Source: a virus
Virus record (IMG/VR): IMGVR_UViG_3300044799_000499
Location: 1 to 20,557 of that record
Direction: 5' to 3' (one strand)
DNA: 20,557 nt
Shown here: in pieces, positions 1 to 6,012 of the stretch
Layout: each line of letters opens with the position of its first letter
Numbering within the stretch: the stretch's first letter is position 1
The notes under the pieces: model-generated
Told to the model about the DNA's origin: nothing
Seen by the model: only the letters and a program-made list of their open reading frames with translations
The model's database searches: none
Made by a program: the position numbers and the translations under genes

Positions 1-189
1 AATGTCCTTCAAGGTGACTTCAAAAAGCTTCGGATATACCCTCCCGCGTATCACTTCCAGGTCGATCTCAAAGCAGCTCCAATCATCAATAAGTAAGTAA
101 AGGCGCGGGTAATGAAGCTGTGCCATGTAGGAGCATGAAGCCAGCTTTTTGCTCTTCCAGATCGAATCTTTTATTACTCTGTTGGACAT
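1..189 (-). CDS. Phage replisome-organiser-like protein, N-terminal part (cut by window edge)
   Basis: This is an open frame of 63 codons that begins with ATG at 189 and runs off the left edge with no stop, so only the N-terminus is seen. A ribosome site (GAAGGG, 9 nt before the ATG) supports the start. The visible protein begins MSNRVIKDSIWKSKKL and continues with ...LYLLIDDWSCFEID..VIRGRVYP. This pattern of a short basic start, 'IKDSIW.S.KL', then 'L...DDWxxFE.D...IRGR.YP' is typical of the winged-helix N-terminus of phage replication-initiation proteins. It follows the recombination genes in the same leftward operon, where a replication gene is expected. The C-terminal part that would load a helicase is outside the window, so the assignment rests on the N-terminal pattern and position only. 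Confidence 0.6.
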   Translation of the reverse strand, partial: MSNRVIKDSIWKSKKLASCSYMAQLHYPRLYLLIDDWSCFEIDLEVIRGRVYPKLFEVTLKDI

Positions 190-313
190 TTATGATTGCC
201 CTTCAAGAAAAGAAAGGCCGGAGGGAAAGTTCTTTGAAATGCTTTGAAATGAAGTGTCCATGAAAAGAAGGAGGGTTTGCTTTCCTGCCTTGGACTCCGG
301 CCGGAGTTCATCA
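190..313. other. Short intergenic gap with a palindrome and a tandem 10-bp repeat
   Basis: This 124-bp gap separates the coiled-coil gene from the replication-like gene. It contains a perfect 14-bp palindrome, ACTCCGGCCGGAGT, at 294-307. It also contains two adjacent copies of CTTTGAAATG at 232-241 and 242-251. No promoter with both boxes is convincing. The elements could bind a regulator or an initiator protein, but two repeats are too few to call an origin. Confidence 0.35.
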
Positions 314-1201
314 TCAGCTTATTCTTGCCACGAGCGGATCGGCGGCTTCCCGCGTCTTTCGCTGGTATGGATCATTTGAGAAAAGAACGCCGGGGATTTC
401 AACCCCGGCCTTTTTCGATTCGCTGGCCTTCTTATTCAAGAAGGGCATATTCGGGATGACCGCTTCGCTCGAAACTTTCCCCACGACAATCGCGGCAAGA
501 AGTGTCTTGAGATCAAAAACGCTGGCCTTCCAGTTGTCTATCAGTGCCTGCCCCTGGGTGATTGTCTTTGTCGGCACGATCGGCGCGGCCTCGATGATCT
601 CCGATTCCTTGGCTGCCGCTTTGGCTAGGATTTTGTCCTGCTCTTCTCTGGTCTTGCGCAGTGCCTCCTGCTCTTGGAACCCCAGGTCACGCCGAATCTT
701 GGCCATTTCTTCTTCATGCTGCTTTCTCGACGCCTCGCTTCGCGCCCTGGCGATCTTCGCTTTCTCTTCCCGGATCTTTCTCTCGGCTTCTTCCTTCATC
801 CGCCGTTGTTCCTCCAGCGCCTTTCTCTCGGCCTCCTGAGCCTTGCGGATTGCTTCCTGTTCGATTCTCAGCCGTTCCTGCTCGGCGCGTTGACGTTTCT
901 CTTCGGCCTCCCGGCGGATCCGATCCTGCTCGACGCGATATCGTACGCATTCGGCGTCGATCTTCTCGACGATCGGCTCGATCTTGGCAATCTCTTTGGA
1001 TTCGGCGTCACAGATGCCCTTCCAGGAGGCATGGGCATTTTCTTTCAAGGGTTTAAAAAAATTCCTGATCGTCTTGATGAGTCCTTTACCGGCAAGGGAA
1101 ACTTCGTTCGCCTTGCTCAGGCTCGTTTGATCCACGATCTGCAACCCCTGAGCCCTAAGCATGATTTCGTTCGTTTGTTTTTCAAAATTATTGGCTTCCA
1201 T
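314..1201 (-). CDS. Coiled-coil phage protein of the recombination operon
   Basis: This 295-residue protein starts at the ATG at 1201, preceded by AAAGGAG. The frame is open further upstream, but that would overlap the nuclease gene and lacks a ribosome site. Residues 84-205 are an almost continuous charged heptad region rich in Glu, Arg, Lys and Ala, predicted to be a long coiled coil. Before it, residues 40-80 look helical (LIKTIRNFFKPLKENAHASW). After it there is a small C-terminal domain ending ...NMPFLNKKASESKKAGVEIPGVLF, a type of ending seen in uncharacterised phage proteins. There are no membrane segments or signal peptide. It follows the RecB-like nuclease with only 1 bp between them, so it is probably co-translated and may act with the recombination proteins. 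No function is established; a structural or scaffold role within the recombination complex is a guess. Confidence 0.75.
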   Translation of the reverse strand: MEANNFEKQTNEIMLRAQGLQIVDQTSLSKANEVSLAGKGLIKTIRNFFKPLKENAHASWKGICDAESKEIAKIEPIVEKIDAECVRYRVEQDRIRREAEEKRQRAEQERLRIEQEAIRKAQEAERKALEEQRRMKEEAERKIREEKAKIARARSEASRKQHEEEMAKIRRDLGFQEQEALRKTREEQDKILAKAAAKESEIIEAAPIVPTKTITQGQALIDNWKASVFDLKTLLAAIVVGKVSSEAVIPNMPFLNKKASESKKAGVEIPGVLFSNDPYQRKTREAADPLVARIS

Positions 1202-1202
1202 C

Positions 1203-1868
1203 TTATTCTCCTTTCGCGAGTTTTTTGAGTTTGTAGATTTCCAGGCAGGCAAGAAAAATCTTTTTCTGGATCTCGAGTTTCCCGCTATGCTGACGATCCT
1301 CAAACGCTTCTTCTGGGATACGGCCGATTCTCAGAATCCGATAATTTTCGGGGATCGATCCCCTCTCTTCGTGGAGAATCGCGTATGCCGCGAGCTGATA
1401 GAAAAAATCATCGTAGATTGCCTTCGAGGTCTTGAAATCGATGAGCGTCAGCTTGCCGTCCATCATACCCAAGAAATCCGGCGTCCCGCCAAATCCATGG
1501 ACCTCCGAAACAAATGGCTCTTCTATGATCTGCGGCTCGATCGCGTGCTGGCCTTCCCATTCCAGATATTTGAGGAAGGCGGTCTCCGCCCGATCGATCG
1601 TTTCCTTGGAATACTCATCGGGGACCAAGGTTTCTTTTTTCAGATGCGCAAGAATCATCTTGTGGGCCAGCGTCCCAACTTCGGCAAGATCATCTCGAAA
1701 CGTCCGATAATCGATTCCTTTGATTCCCAGGCCCCAAGCCCAGCCGATAAGCGCGGGCTTGGCGAGCTCGCTGAGCACGGTTGTGACTGATGGCAACCGC
1801 GATCCATCCGCCGCCTTATAAACCGTATGGATCCGGGTTTTATTCTGAATCGGTTCTTTTTTCATCAT
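1203..1868 (-). CDS. RecB/Cas4-type PD-(D/E)XK exonuclease
   Basis: This 221-residue protein carries the full set of RecB-family nuclease signatures in order. These are a GxxxH motif around His69 (VGTLAHK), Asp131 in GTPDFLG, the Asp144-Phe-Lys146 core in LIDFKTSK, and the QLAAY motif at 158-162. In this family the acidic residues and lysine bind metal and cut DNA, and the QxxxY helix contacts DNA. Phage versions act as the 5'-3' exonuclease partner of an annealing or strand-exchange protein. The gene overlaps the preceding Sak4-like gene by ATGA, with two possible adjacent ATG starts, which fits a two-component recombinase. Its length is normal for a phage single-domain exonuclease. I am confident of the fold and less sure of the polarity of digestion. 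Confidence 0.88.
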   Translation of the reverse strand: MMKKEPIQNKTRIHTVYKAADGSRLPSVTTVLSELAKPALIGWAWGLGIKGIDYRTFRDDLAEVGTLAHKMILAHLKKETLVPDEYSKETIDRAETAFLKYLEWEGQHAIEPQIIEEPFVSEVHGFGGTPDFLGMMDGKLTLIDFKTSKAIYDDFFYQLAAYAILHEERGSIPENYRILRIGRIPEEAFEDRQHSGKLEIQKKIFLACLEIYKLKKLAKGE

Positions 1869-2794
1869 GCCCTCGCTTCCGTCTTGGCCAAGAATTCCTC
1901 TTTTTTCCTTGAGAAGAATTCAACGGCCTGGGCGATATCAGATTCACTCTGCAGGCTCTGGATGTAGGCCAACTGTTTTTTCCCGAGTTTGTATCCGGCC
2001 TTGGCGAGTTCATCCAGGATGTCGTTCAGCTGAGAGGGTTTGGCGGTTTCCGGGATTGCCGAGTCGGGTTTAACGGCGGGTTTCTCAATCGGCTTTCCGG
2101 TATTGAGCCATATCATAAACAACTTTCCGGTCTCGATCGTAGGCCTGAAGATTTGACCGTCGAAAAGTCCGGTTCGGTCTTTGGAGCTCATGGCATTGTG
2201 GTCCATCGCTAGATCGAGGACAGTTGTAAACTCGTACTCCATGCCATCGCGCTGGATCGGAGCCATGCCGACTTTTCTTGGGACCTTCTTACCCCCAGTA
2301 TCCTCGAGGATATAATCCTGTTTACTTCGCATCGTAGCGATAATATGAATGTCACTCTGGAGGAGGCGGGCCCGAAACTGTTCATGCTCTTTTGTGATCG
2401 GGCCCCAGTTTGTATACTGATTTGAATGCGGCCGGGCATCCAGGGCCGTCTTCTTGTCGAGGAGCCCGCCCTCGCCCGCCCAAGCATGTGAGATCGAATC
2501 GAGAATCAGGACGTCATATCCGTCCTTCTCCGCGGTAGCGATTCCATCGAGGTATTTTTGAATCGTGTACGGCGGGTCAATCTCAAGGATGTCAAAGACG
2601 ATTCCGGCCAGAGGGCCGCTCTCGATGTCCGCGTAGAGGGAGGCGGACTTGTTCTCGGTGTCGATGACCGCAATCCGCTTGCCTATAGCAGCTGCAATAA
2701 GGAGGCTCGAGAAGGTCTTGCCGCTGCCGCTGGGCCCGGTCAATGCGATCTTGAGCCGTACCTGCCGACGCTCTGCCTTTCTAAATGGACTCAT
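1865..2794 (-). CDS. Sak4-like RecA-fold ATPase (phage recombinase)
   Basis: This is a P-loop ATPase of 309 residues. Walker A is GPSGSGKT at 20-27 and Walker B is DVLILDS at 94-100, followed by ISHAW. The Asp-Thr-Glu after strand 2 (VIDTEN, 43-48) matches the Sak4/AAA_24 type of phage nucleotide-binding proteins, which are reduced RecA/Rad51 relatives working in single-strand annealing together with an SSB. The C-terminal part (about 235-309) is a proline-rich linker followed by a small helical domain with LAKAGYKLGKKQLAYIQSL, which may bind DNA or a partner. The start has a good ribosome site (GAGGAG). The gene lies between an SSB-like and a RecB-like gene, the usual neighbours of Sak4. A role in replication-linked repair and genome exchange is inferred. 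Confidence 0.85.
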   Translation of the reverse strand: MSPFRKAERRQVRLKIALTGPSGSGKTFSSLLIAAAIGKRIAVIDTENKSASLYADIESGPLAGIVFDILEIDPPYTIQKYLDGIATAEKDGYDVLILDSISHAWAGEGGLLDKKTALDARPHSNQYTNWGPITKEHEQFRARLLQSDIHIIATMRSKQDYILEDTGGKKVPRKVGMAPIQRDGMEYEFTTVLDLAMDHNAMSSKDRTGLFDGQIFRPTIETGKLFMIWLNTGKPIEKPAVKPDSAIPETAKPSQLNDILDELAKAGYKLGKKQLAYIQSLQSESDIAQAVEFFSRKKEEFLAKTEARA

Positions 2795-2795
2795 G

Positions 2796-3203
2796 TTAAT
2801 CTCCTCTCAAACCAGCCGGCAGATCGTCTTCGCCCATATCGTCGCCCGGCTCTCTGCCGGAAGGCGCGATATTCTTGAGCTTCGGCCAGGTCTTTGTCGA
2901 GTCGCCCTGATCTACGACGTGGACGACGTCCGCCTCAAAAACGGAACCTACAACCTCGACTTCACTGCTGTGTTCAACGCGCAGGGCCGCAAGAAGATCG
3001 ACATATCGGTCTTCCCACGGCAGAAAGTTGTCGATGATGTAAAACTCTCCATCATCATTAAGACCGATAGCATAAATCGTGACCGTTGAAAATTTTTTGC
3101 CTCCCTTCCCGGTCTTCTCGGCAAGTTCCGGTTCACGGTTAAGCCGAAACTGATAGTGACCTTCCGGGATTTTTGTTTGTGGCGGTGGAAATTTTACAGA
3201 CAT
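2796..3203 (-). CDS. SSB-like protein of the Sak4 recombination module (DUF669-type)
   Basis: This 135-residue protein has a beta-rich body (residues 8-110) that starts KIPEGHYQFRL and continues with a GKGGKKFSTVTIYAI strand pair. The ending is acidic (GDDMGEDDLP, 120-129). 'IPEGxYxxxL...' followed by a 'GKG' turn and an acidic tail is the look of small phage single-strand-binding proteins found beside Sak4 and RecB-like genes. The tail lacks the classical terminal Asp-Asp-x-x-Phe. The start at 3203 has GGAGG upstream. It precedes the ATPase by 1 bp, suggesting coupled translation. The role of binding ssDNA and recruiting the annealing ATPase is inferred from fold-like pattern and context. 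Confidence 0.65.
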   Translation of the reverse strand: MSVKFPPPQTKIPEGHYQFRLNREPELAEKTGKGGKKFSTVTIYAIGLNDDGEFYIIDNFLPWEDRYVDLLAALRVEHSSEVEVVGSVFEADVVHVVDQGDSTKTWPKLKNIAPSGREPGDDMGEDDLPAGLRGD

Positions 3204-3228
3204 GCGATATCCTCCTATGGAAAAAAAA

Positions 3229-4014
3229 TTAACTTCTGTGAAATTCTTCCAATCTTTGTTCTAAAGATTTAAAATTCTTCAGTTCTTTTTCCCAAACTAT
3301 AAACGTCTCAAATCCAAATGGTTTAAAAGCATTTATTCTTATCTGAGAATCTTCTTTTTTATGCCAATAATTTCCGAACATTTCTATAATTTTTTTCTTT
3401 CCATTGATATTTATAAAATCGGGATTTTTTCTTCCTATAATGATTTCGCCATTTCCTACATATTTATATTCACCAGGGAATATTCTATTGAGAATTGTGG
3501 CGAGTTTAGTCTCGGGCCGCGTAGGCCTAATTTGGGTGGCTTTACAAAGGGCGGCAATATGTTCCGGGGATTTCGGACCCTTCATTTTATATTTTGTTTC
3601 TTCTGATAGTTTCCACGTTTTCCCTTTCATTGATTTACTTATTTTTATTTTTGTTTCCTTAGAATGTTTTTTCCCCAAACGATATTTATTTCCTTTTGCA
3701 CTTTCGCTAATTTTTCTTTTTGTTTGTTCGGATACTGGATGACCCATTTGAGAAATGCTCATTTTTCGGCATGCTTCATCAGAATATTTTTTCCTATTGG
3801 TCAATCGATCATTTTCTCCAAAAAACAATTTCATCTGTTTTTCATCGGGGTCCGGCCCTTCAACAGGCTGTCGGCCATTTAATTGAGCCAAGATTTTTTT
3901 ACCTTCTTGCTCAACGCCGAGCGGCCCCGCGTAGTGACAGGAATAGCAAAGGTTTTCCGAAAACATATCACTATCGTGGTAGGCAATTTTGCAGGAATCA
4001 CAAAAACGGATCAT
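3229..4014 (-). CDS. Zinc finger / NUMOD3 / Vsr-like homing endonuclease
   Basis: The protein has 261 residues from the ATG at 4014, which overlaps the preceding stop (ATGA) and has AAGGG upstream; the frame is open further upstream but without support. There are three parts. Residues 1-30 hold a C4-type finger (C5, C8, C23, C26). Residues 76-145 hold repeated NUMOD3-like DNA-binding motifs (SDEACRKMSISQMGHPVSEQ, HSKETKIKISKSMKGK, LSEETKYKM). Residues 164-258 form a Vsr-fold nuclease with Glu168, Asp199 in KNPDF, and EMFGNYWH ending in His218. The last part matches the EDxHD group of phage homing endonucleases, which nick or cut intron-less or intron-bearing target sites and spread by repair. 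The DNA is AT-rich from about residue 58 onward, unlike the N-terminal part and the neighbours, a sign of recent insertion. Target site unknown. Confidence 0.8.
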   Translation of the reverse strand: MIRFCDSCKIAYHDSDMFSENLCYSCHYAGPLGVEQEGKKILAQLNGRQPVEGPDPDEKQMKLFFGENDRLTNRKKYSDEACRKMSISQMGHPVSEQTKRKISESAKGNKYRLGKKHSKETKIKISKSMKGKTWKLSEETKYKMKGPKSPEHIAALCKATQIRPTRPETKLATILNRIFPGEYKYVGNGEIIIGRKNPDFININGKKKIIEMFGNYWHKKEDSQIRINAFKPFGFETFIVWEKELKNFKSLEQRLEEFHRS

Positions 4015-4370
4015 GGCTTTCCCTTGCCGACAACCGCGATGAACGCTTTTTCTTTTTCGTCCCACCGCGCCGGAATATGAAGCGGTCCGTTGGCTGTCTT
4101 GGGCTTGATCCTGTGGACGAACTTGCCACAGACCAACCACCAGGTTGATGGGTTGGGCTTGGAGATCAAAAAAGAATTATCGCCGCGGATGTGTGAAGGC
4201 TTGAGTTTAAGAACGCGGTTTACGTCATCCCAGAAAATATCAACTGCCTTCATCGCGTGAAGATTGGCCAAGTCCGCGCAAGCCTTATTGAAAAAGATGC
4301 CTGATTTGCCCAGGCTTATCGTCGGCTCGGTGAAATGGACGTGCGTATGTGTGATTTGTTCGAACGGCAT
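4011..4370 (-). CDS. Unknown phage early protein (119 aa)
   Basis: The start at 4370 has a very strong ribosome site (AAAAGGAGG). The protein is mixed alpha/beta, with a first part HVHFTEPTISLGKSGIFFNKAC that looks like short beta strands, then a charged part ending EKEKAFIAVVGKGKP. There are no Cys pairs, no membrane segment and no catalytic motif that I recognise. It sits between a one-TM peptide and the homing endonuclease in the early operon and overlaps the latter by ATGA. Small early proteins in this position often modify host functions, but nothing in the sequence shows that here. Confidence 0.75.
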   Translation of the reverse strand: MPFEQITHTHVHFTEPTISLGKSGIFFNKACADLANLHAMKAVDIFWDDVNRVLKLKPSHIRGDNSFLISKPNPSTWWLVCGKFVHRIKPKTANGPLHIPARWDEKEKAFIAVVGKGKP

Positions 4371-4383
4371 GATCGTCCTCCTT

Positions 4384-4518
4384 TTATTCCGGATAATCCT
4401 TCGACGGCCTCATCCTTTCGATGGCCCGATCCGCTCGGCCCGCGGCCTTGCATAGCGCGAGCGCGCAAATAAAGGCGACTGCTTCTAATCCCAAAACGAT
4501 CCACATCCATGGTTTCAT
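4384..4518 (-). CDS. Small single-TM membrane peptide (44 aa)
   Basis: The short gene starts at the ATG at 4518, which overlaps the preceding stop (ATGA) and has AGGGGAG upstream. The peptide begins MKPWMWIVLGLEAVAFICAL and has one hydrophobic helix (residues 4-22), followed by a charged tail with RADRAIERMRP. This predicts an N-out or N-in single-pass inner-membrane peptide. A longer reading from 4569 exists but overlaps the zinc ribbon gene and has no ribosome site. Function unknown; exclusion or host-membrane effects are possible for early phage peptides of this shape. Confidence 0.6.
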   Translation of the reverse strand: MKPWMWIVLGLEAVAFICALALCKAAGRADRAIERMRPSKDYPE

Positions 4519-4718
4519 GCGCGCTCCCCTAATCCTGGTGGTGGATAACAATATGGGACAACGCGCCAAGGACCTTTAAAAAAATATGAGGTCCGCACGA
4601 GCTTTGTCCCACAGATTGGACAGTAGGCATCCATCAGTCTTGCCGGACAATCAAATCGAAAAGCCACTTTGCATTTAGGACATTTGCCCTGAGTTCTTCC
4701 GTCGTTGATATCAATCAT
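4515..4718 (-). CDS. Small zinc-ribbon protein (67 aa)
   Basis: Two Cys pairs, C13-P-K-C16 and C33-P-I-C36-G, make a classic zinc ribbon of about 25 residues. Behind it is an aromatic and proline-rich tail (SYFFKGPWRVVPYCYPPPG). The start at 4718 has AAGGAGG upstream. It lies in the early operon, 18 bp after the previous gene. The fold suggests nucleic-acid or protein binding; no enzyme motif is present. Confidence 0.72.
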   Translation of the reverse strand: MIDINDGRTQGKCPKCKVAFRFDCPARLMDAYCPICGTKLVRTSYFFKGPWRVVPYCYPPPGLGERA

Positions 4719-4736
4719 GAATCCTCCTTTTGGAAA

Positions 4737-4997
4737 TTATTTTAAAACCCCTACCGACTTCTCCAATTTGACGAGCCACTTCTCATGCTCAGCGAGTCGG
4801 CGGCGGATTTCGACTAACTCGCCGACCCGAACGCGAGATAAATTCCATGCCTTTTTGCGGCATTTCGCCGAGGCGTATTTTTGCCAGGATCGCGTAGGAT
4901 TGATCTTTTTCCGGCAGCCGCAGGCGCATATGCGAATTTCCGCCTTTTGAGCCCCAGAATGCTCAGAACGCGTCTTATGCATTTTCTTTTTTGGCAT
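4737..4997 (-). CDS. Small Cys-rich basic protein with C-terminal helix (86 aa)
   Basis: I place the start at the ATG at 4997, which overlaps the preceding stop (TGATG). A TTG one codon upstream is possible but less likely. The N-terminal half is very basic (MPKKKMHKTR) and contains C24-x-C26-x-C28 and C46, in ICACGCRKK...RSWQKYASAKCRKKAW. This resembles the short zinc-binding motif seen in several phage proteins, 'C.C......R..KY.S.KCR..A'. Residues 58-86 form a heptad-rich helix. The combination suggests a DNA- or RNA-binding dimer. No specific function is known. Confidence 0.7.
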   Translation of the reverse strand: MPKKKMHKTRSEHSGAQKAEIRICACGCRKKINPTRSWQKYASAKCRKKAWNLSRVRVGELVEIRRRLAEHEKWLVKLEKSVGVLK

Positions 4998-5461
4998 CAA
5001 AGGGCCTCTTTGCCGATTTTCCGGTCTAATTCAGCCGCGAGCTCCTGCAACCGGGTCAAATGCCTGTGGATTTCTCCGTATTCTTTTTTTGTCAGCTTGC
5101 CGTCTTTGAAGGCTTTTTCGATGTCTTCGAGCGCATGGCCCCAGAGCACGGTCATGTTGATTTCTTCTCGTTCCCGCGACGCCTCGCAGAGTTTGGCCTG
5201 GGCCTTGGTCACGGGGATATAGCCGCACGGCTCGCAGAAGAACTCCAGGTATTCAACGTCCCCTGTCGCTCGGACAAGATCGATGATCCGGTCCGGTGGC
5301 ATGATGTTCTCGCCGCGGACGTAGCGATAAAGCGTATCGCTCGCGATCTGCATCTCCTTGGCCACGGCGTCGACACGGTATTTTTTCTTGATGATGAAAT
5401 TCACGTAGAGCAGGGCTGAGAATCCCGAAAAGGGGCTGCCATTTAGATTGTGCTCAGACAT
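4997..5461 (-). CDS. CII-like phage regulatory protein (CP76 type)
   Basis: The 154-residue protein has an N-terminal helix-turn-helix region: VDAVAKEMQIASDTLYRYVRGENIMPPDRIIDLVRATGD (about residues 28-68). It then has a middle part with EPCGYIPV and a helical C-terminus (residues 100-154) likely to oligomerise. This order, with the phrase 'YRYVRGE..MPPDRI..LV.ATGD', is typical of the CII-like regulatory family of P2-type and related temperate phages, which bind DNA and help set the lysis-lysogeny choice or early replication. The start at 5461 has GAGGAAAG upstream. It is the third gene of the leftward operon, where such regulators are usual. Confident in family, not in target promoter. Confidence 0.8.
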   Translation of the reverse strand: MSEHNLNGSPFSGFSALLYVNFIIKKKYRVDAVAKEMQIASDTLYRYVRGENIMPPDRIIDLVRATGDVEYLEFFCEPCGYIPVTKAQAKLCEASREREEINMTVLWGHALEDIEKAFKDGKLTKKEYGEIHRHLTRLQELAAELDRKIGKEAL

Positions 5462-5488
5462 TCTTTCCTCTATCGTTTGCTCATGAGT

Positions 5489-5686
5489 TCAAAATGGTTT
5501 TATTTTGGACTTGTTCGACCTGACGAAGTCAGCCAGGTCCTGGTCCTCGAACCGGAGCTGCCCCCCGACCTTGACGAACCGGATCTTCCTCCGCCTGCAG
5601 AGCGCCTGGAGTGTGCCGCGGGATATGCTGAGGATCTCCGTCACCTGCTTGGGATTAAGAAGCTTCGGGAGTGCGATGGTGTTCAA
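5489..5686 (-). CDS. Excisionase / MerR-like HTH DNA-binding protein (65 aa)
   Basis: The protein is one winged-helix domain of the HTH_17 type: LLNPKQVTEILSISRGTLQALCRRRKIRFVKVGGQLRFEDQDLADFV. The helix-turn-helix spans residues 10-32 and the wing covers FVKVGGQLRF (38-47). The start is TTG at 5686, which overlaps the stop of the Cro-like gene (AATTGA) and has GGAG 7 nt upstream, so translation is probably coupled. Proteins of this size in temperate phages commonly serve as recombination directionality factors (Xis) or small regulators. The integrase is on the other strand 4 kb away, so the Xis role is inferred, not shown. Confidence 0.75.
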   Translation of the reverse strand: MNTIALPKLLNPKQVTEILSISRGTLQALCRRRKIRFVKVGGQLRFEDQDLADFVRSNKSKIKPF

Positions 5687-5898
5687 TTCTGATCTCCGAT
5701 TCGATTTTCGGGATAAAGAAGATTGAGCAGAGGGATTCCCGTTATTTCGCTCGCTTTGCAGGCCAACTTTTTTGAGAATGAACGTTTACCCGAGAGAATT
5801 TCGCTGAGGTATGATTCGGATATCCCGAGAAGTTCGGCTAAACCTTTGCTCGTAAGCCCTTTTTTTTCTTTATATTCCGCCAGATTCGCTATTTTCAT
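5683..5898 (-). CDS. Cro-like helix-turn-helix repressor (71 aa)
   Basis: The start is the ATG at 5898, with AAGGAG 7 nt before it; the frame extends upstream into the operator region, but that is not used. Residues 16-62 form an XRE-type HTH: LTSKGLAELLGISESYLSEILSGKRSFSKK. The recognition helix ISESYLSEIL.GKR is almost identical to that of the S24 repressor on the other strand (ISNSYLNEIL.GKR). By analogy with lambda Cro and CI, this protein probably binds the same TTCG-N7-CGAA operators and turns down the repressor promoter when the lytic programme starts. It is the first gene of the leftward operon and has no C-terminal domain. Confidence 0.85.
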   Translation of the reverse strand: MKIANLAEYKEKKGLTSKGLAELLGISESYLSEILSGKRSFSKKLACKASEITGIPLLNLLYPENRIGDQN

Positions 5899-5912
5899 CT
5901 CTAGTCTCCTTG

Positions 5913-5944
5913 TATATATTCGCAACTTACGAATCATTTGTCAA
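5913..5944 (-). promoter_or_regulatory. Leftward early promoter
   Basis: On the minus strand a perfect -35 box TTGACA lies at 5939-5944. A TA-rich -10 region follows (TATATA at 5913-5918, or GAATAT or AATATA offset by a few bases, the former preceded by an extended -10 TGC). Transcription would begin just before the ribosome site of the Cro-like gene. Operator 1 fills the spacer, so bound repressor would block RNA polymerase. The spacing to TATATA is 20 bp, longer than ideal, so the exact -10 hexamer is uncertain. Confidence 0.65.
5919..5933. promoter_or_regulatory. Operator 1 of the genetic switch (TTCG-N7-CGAA)
   Basis: The site is TTCGCAACTTACGAA. It has 4-bp inverted half-sites with a 7-bp centre and sits inside the spacer of the leftward promoter. 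Its complement TTCGTAAGTTGCGAA aligns with operators 2 and 3. Confidence 0.75.
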
Positions 5945-5952
5945 GTAATATT

Positions 5953-5967
5953 TTCGTCATTTGCGAA
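5953..5967. promoter_or_regulatory. Operator 2 of the genetic switch
   Basis: The site is TTCGTCATTTGCGAA. It is the middle copy, centred 34 bp from operator 1 and 38 bp from operator 3. It lies between the two promoters and could support cooperative or looping contacts. Confidence 0.75.
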
Positions 5968-5983
5968 TATTTTTATTAAACCC

Positions 5984-6012
5984 TTGAAACTTCGCTGATT
6001 GCGAAATTAAAA
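5984..6012 (+). promoter_or_regulatory. Rightward repressor promoter (candidate)
   Basis: TTGAAA at 5984-5989 and a weak -10 TTAAAA at 6007-6012 are separated by 17 bp, and operator 3 fits exactly in between. The predicted transcript start, near 6019, would make the repressor mRNA almost leaderless if translation begins at the ATG at 6024. The weak -10 box is like a maintenance promoter. No other pair of boxes in the region is better. Confidence 0.4.
5991..6005. promoter_or_regulatory. Operator 3 of the genetic switch
   Basis: The site is TTCGCTGATTGCGAA, the third copy of TTCG-N7-CGAA. It shares TTGCGAA with operator 2 and with the complement of operator 1. It lies 6 bp before the first possible repressor start codon. 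Confidence 0.75.

Noticed and set aside
175-315. A 46-codon minus-strand frame starting ATGATG and coupled to the stop of the coiled-coil gene
   Set aside because: It has no ribosome site, overlaps the start of the replication-like gene, and its product is Phe/Ser/Pro-rich without any domain.
674-1228. Long plus-strand frame opposite the coiled-coil gene
   Set aside because: It mirrors the repeated Glu/Lys/Arg codons of the minus-strand coiled coil, giving Leu/Phe-rich nonsense; it has no ribosome site.
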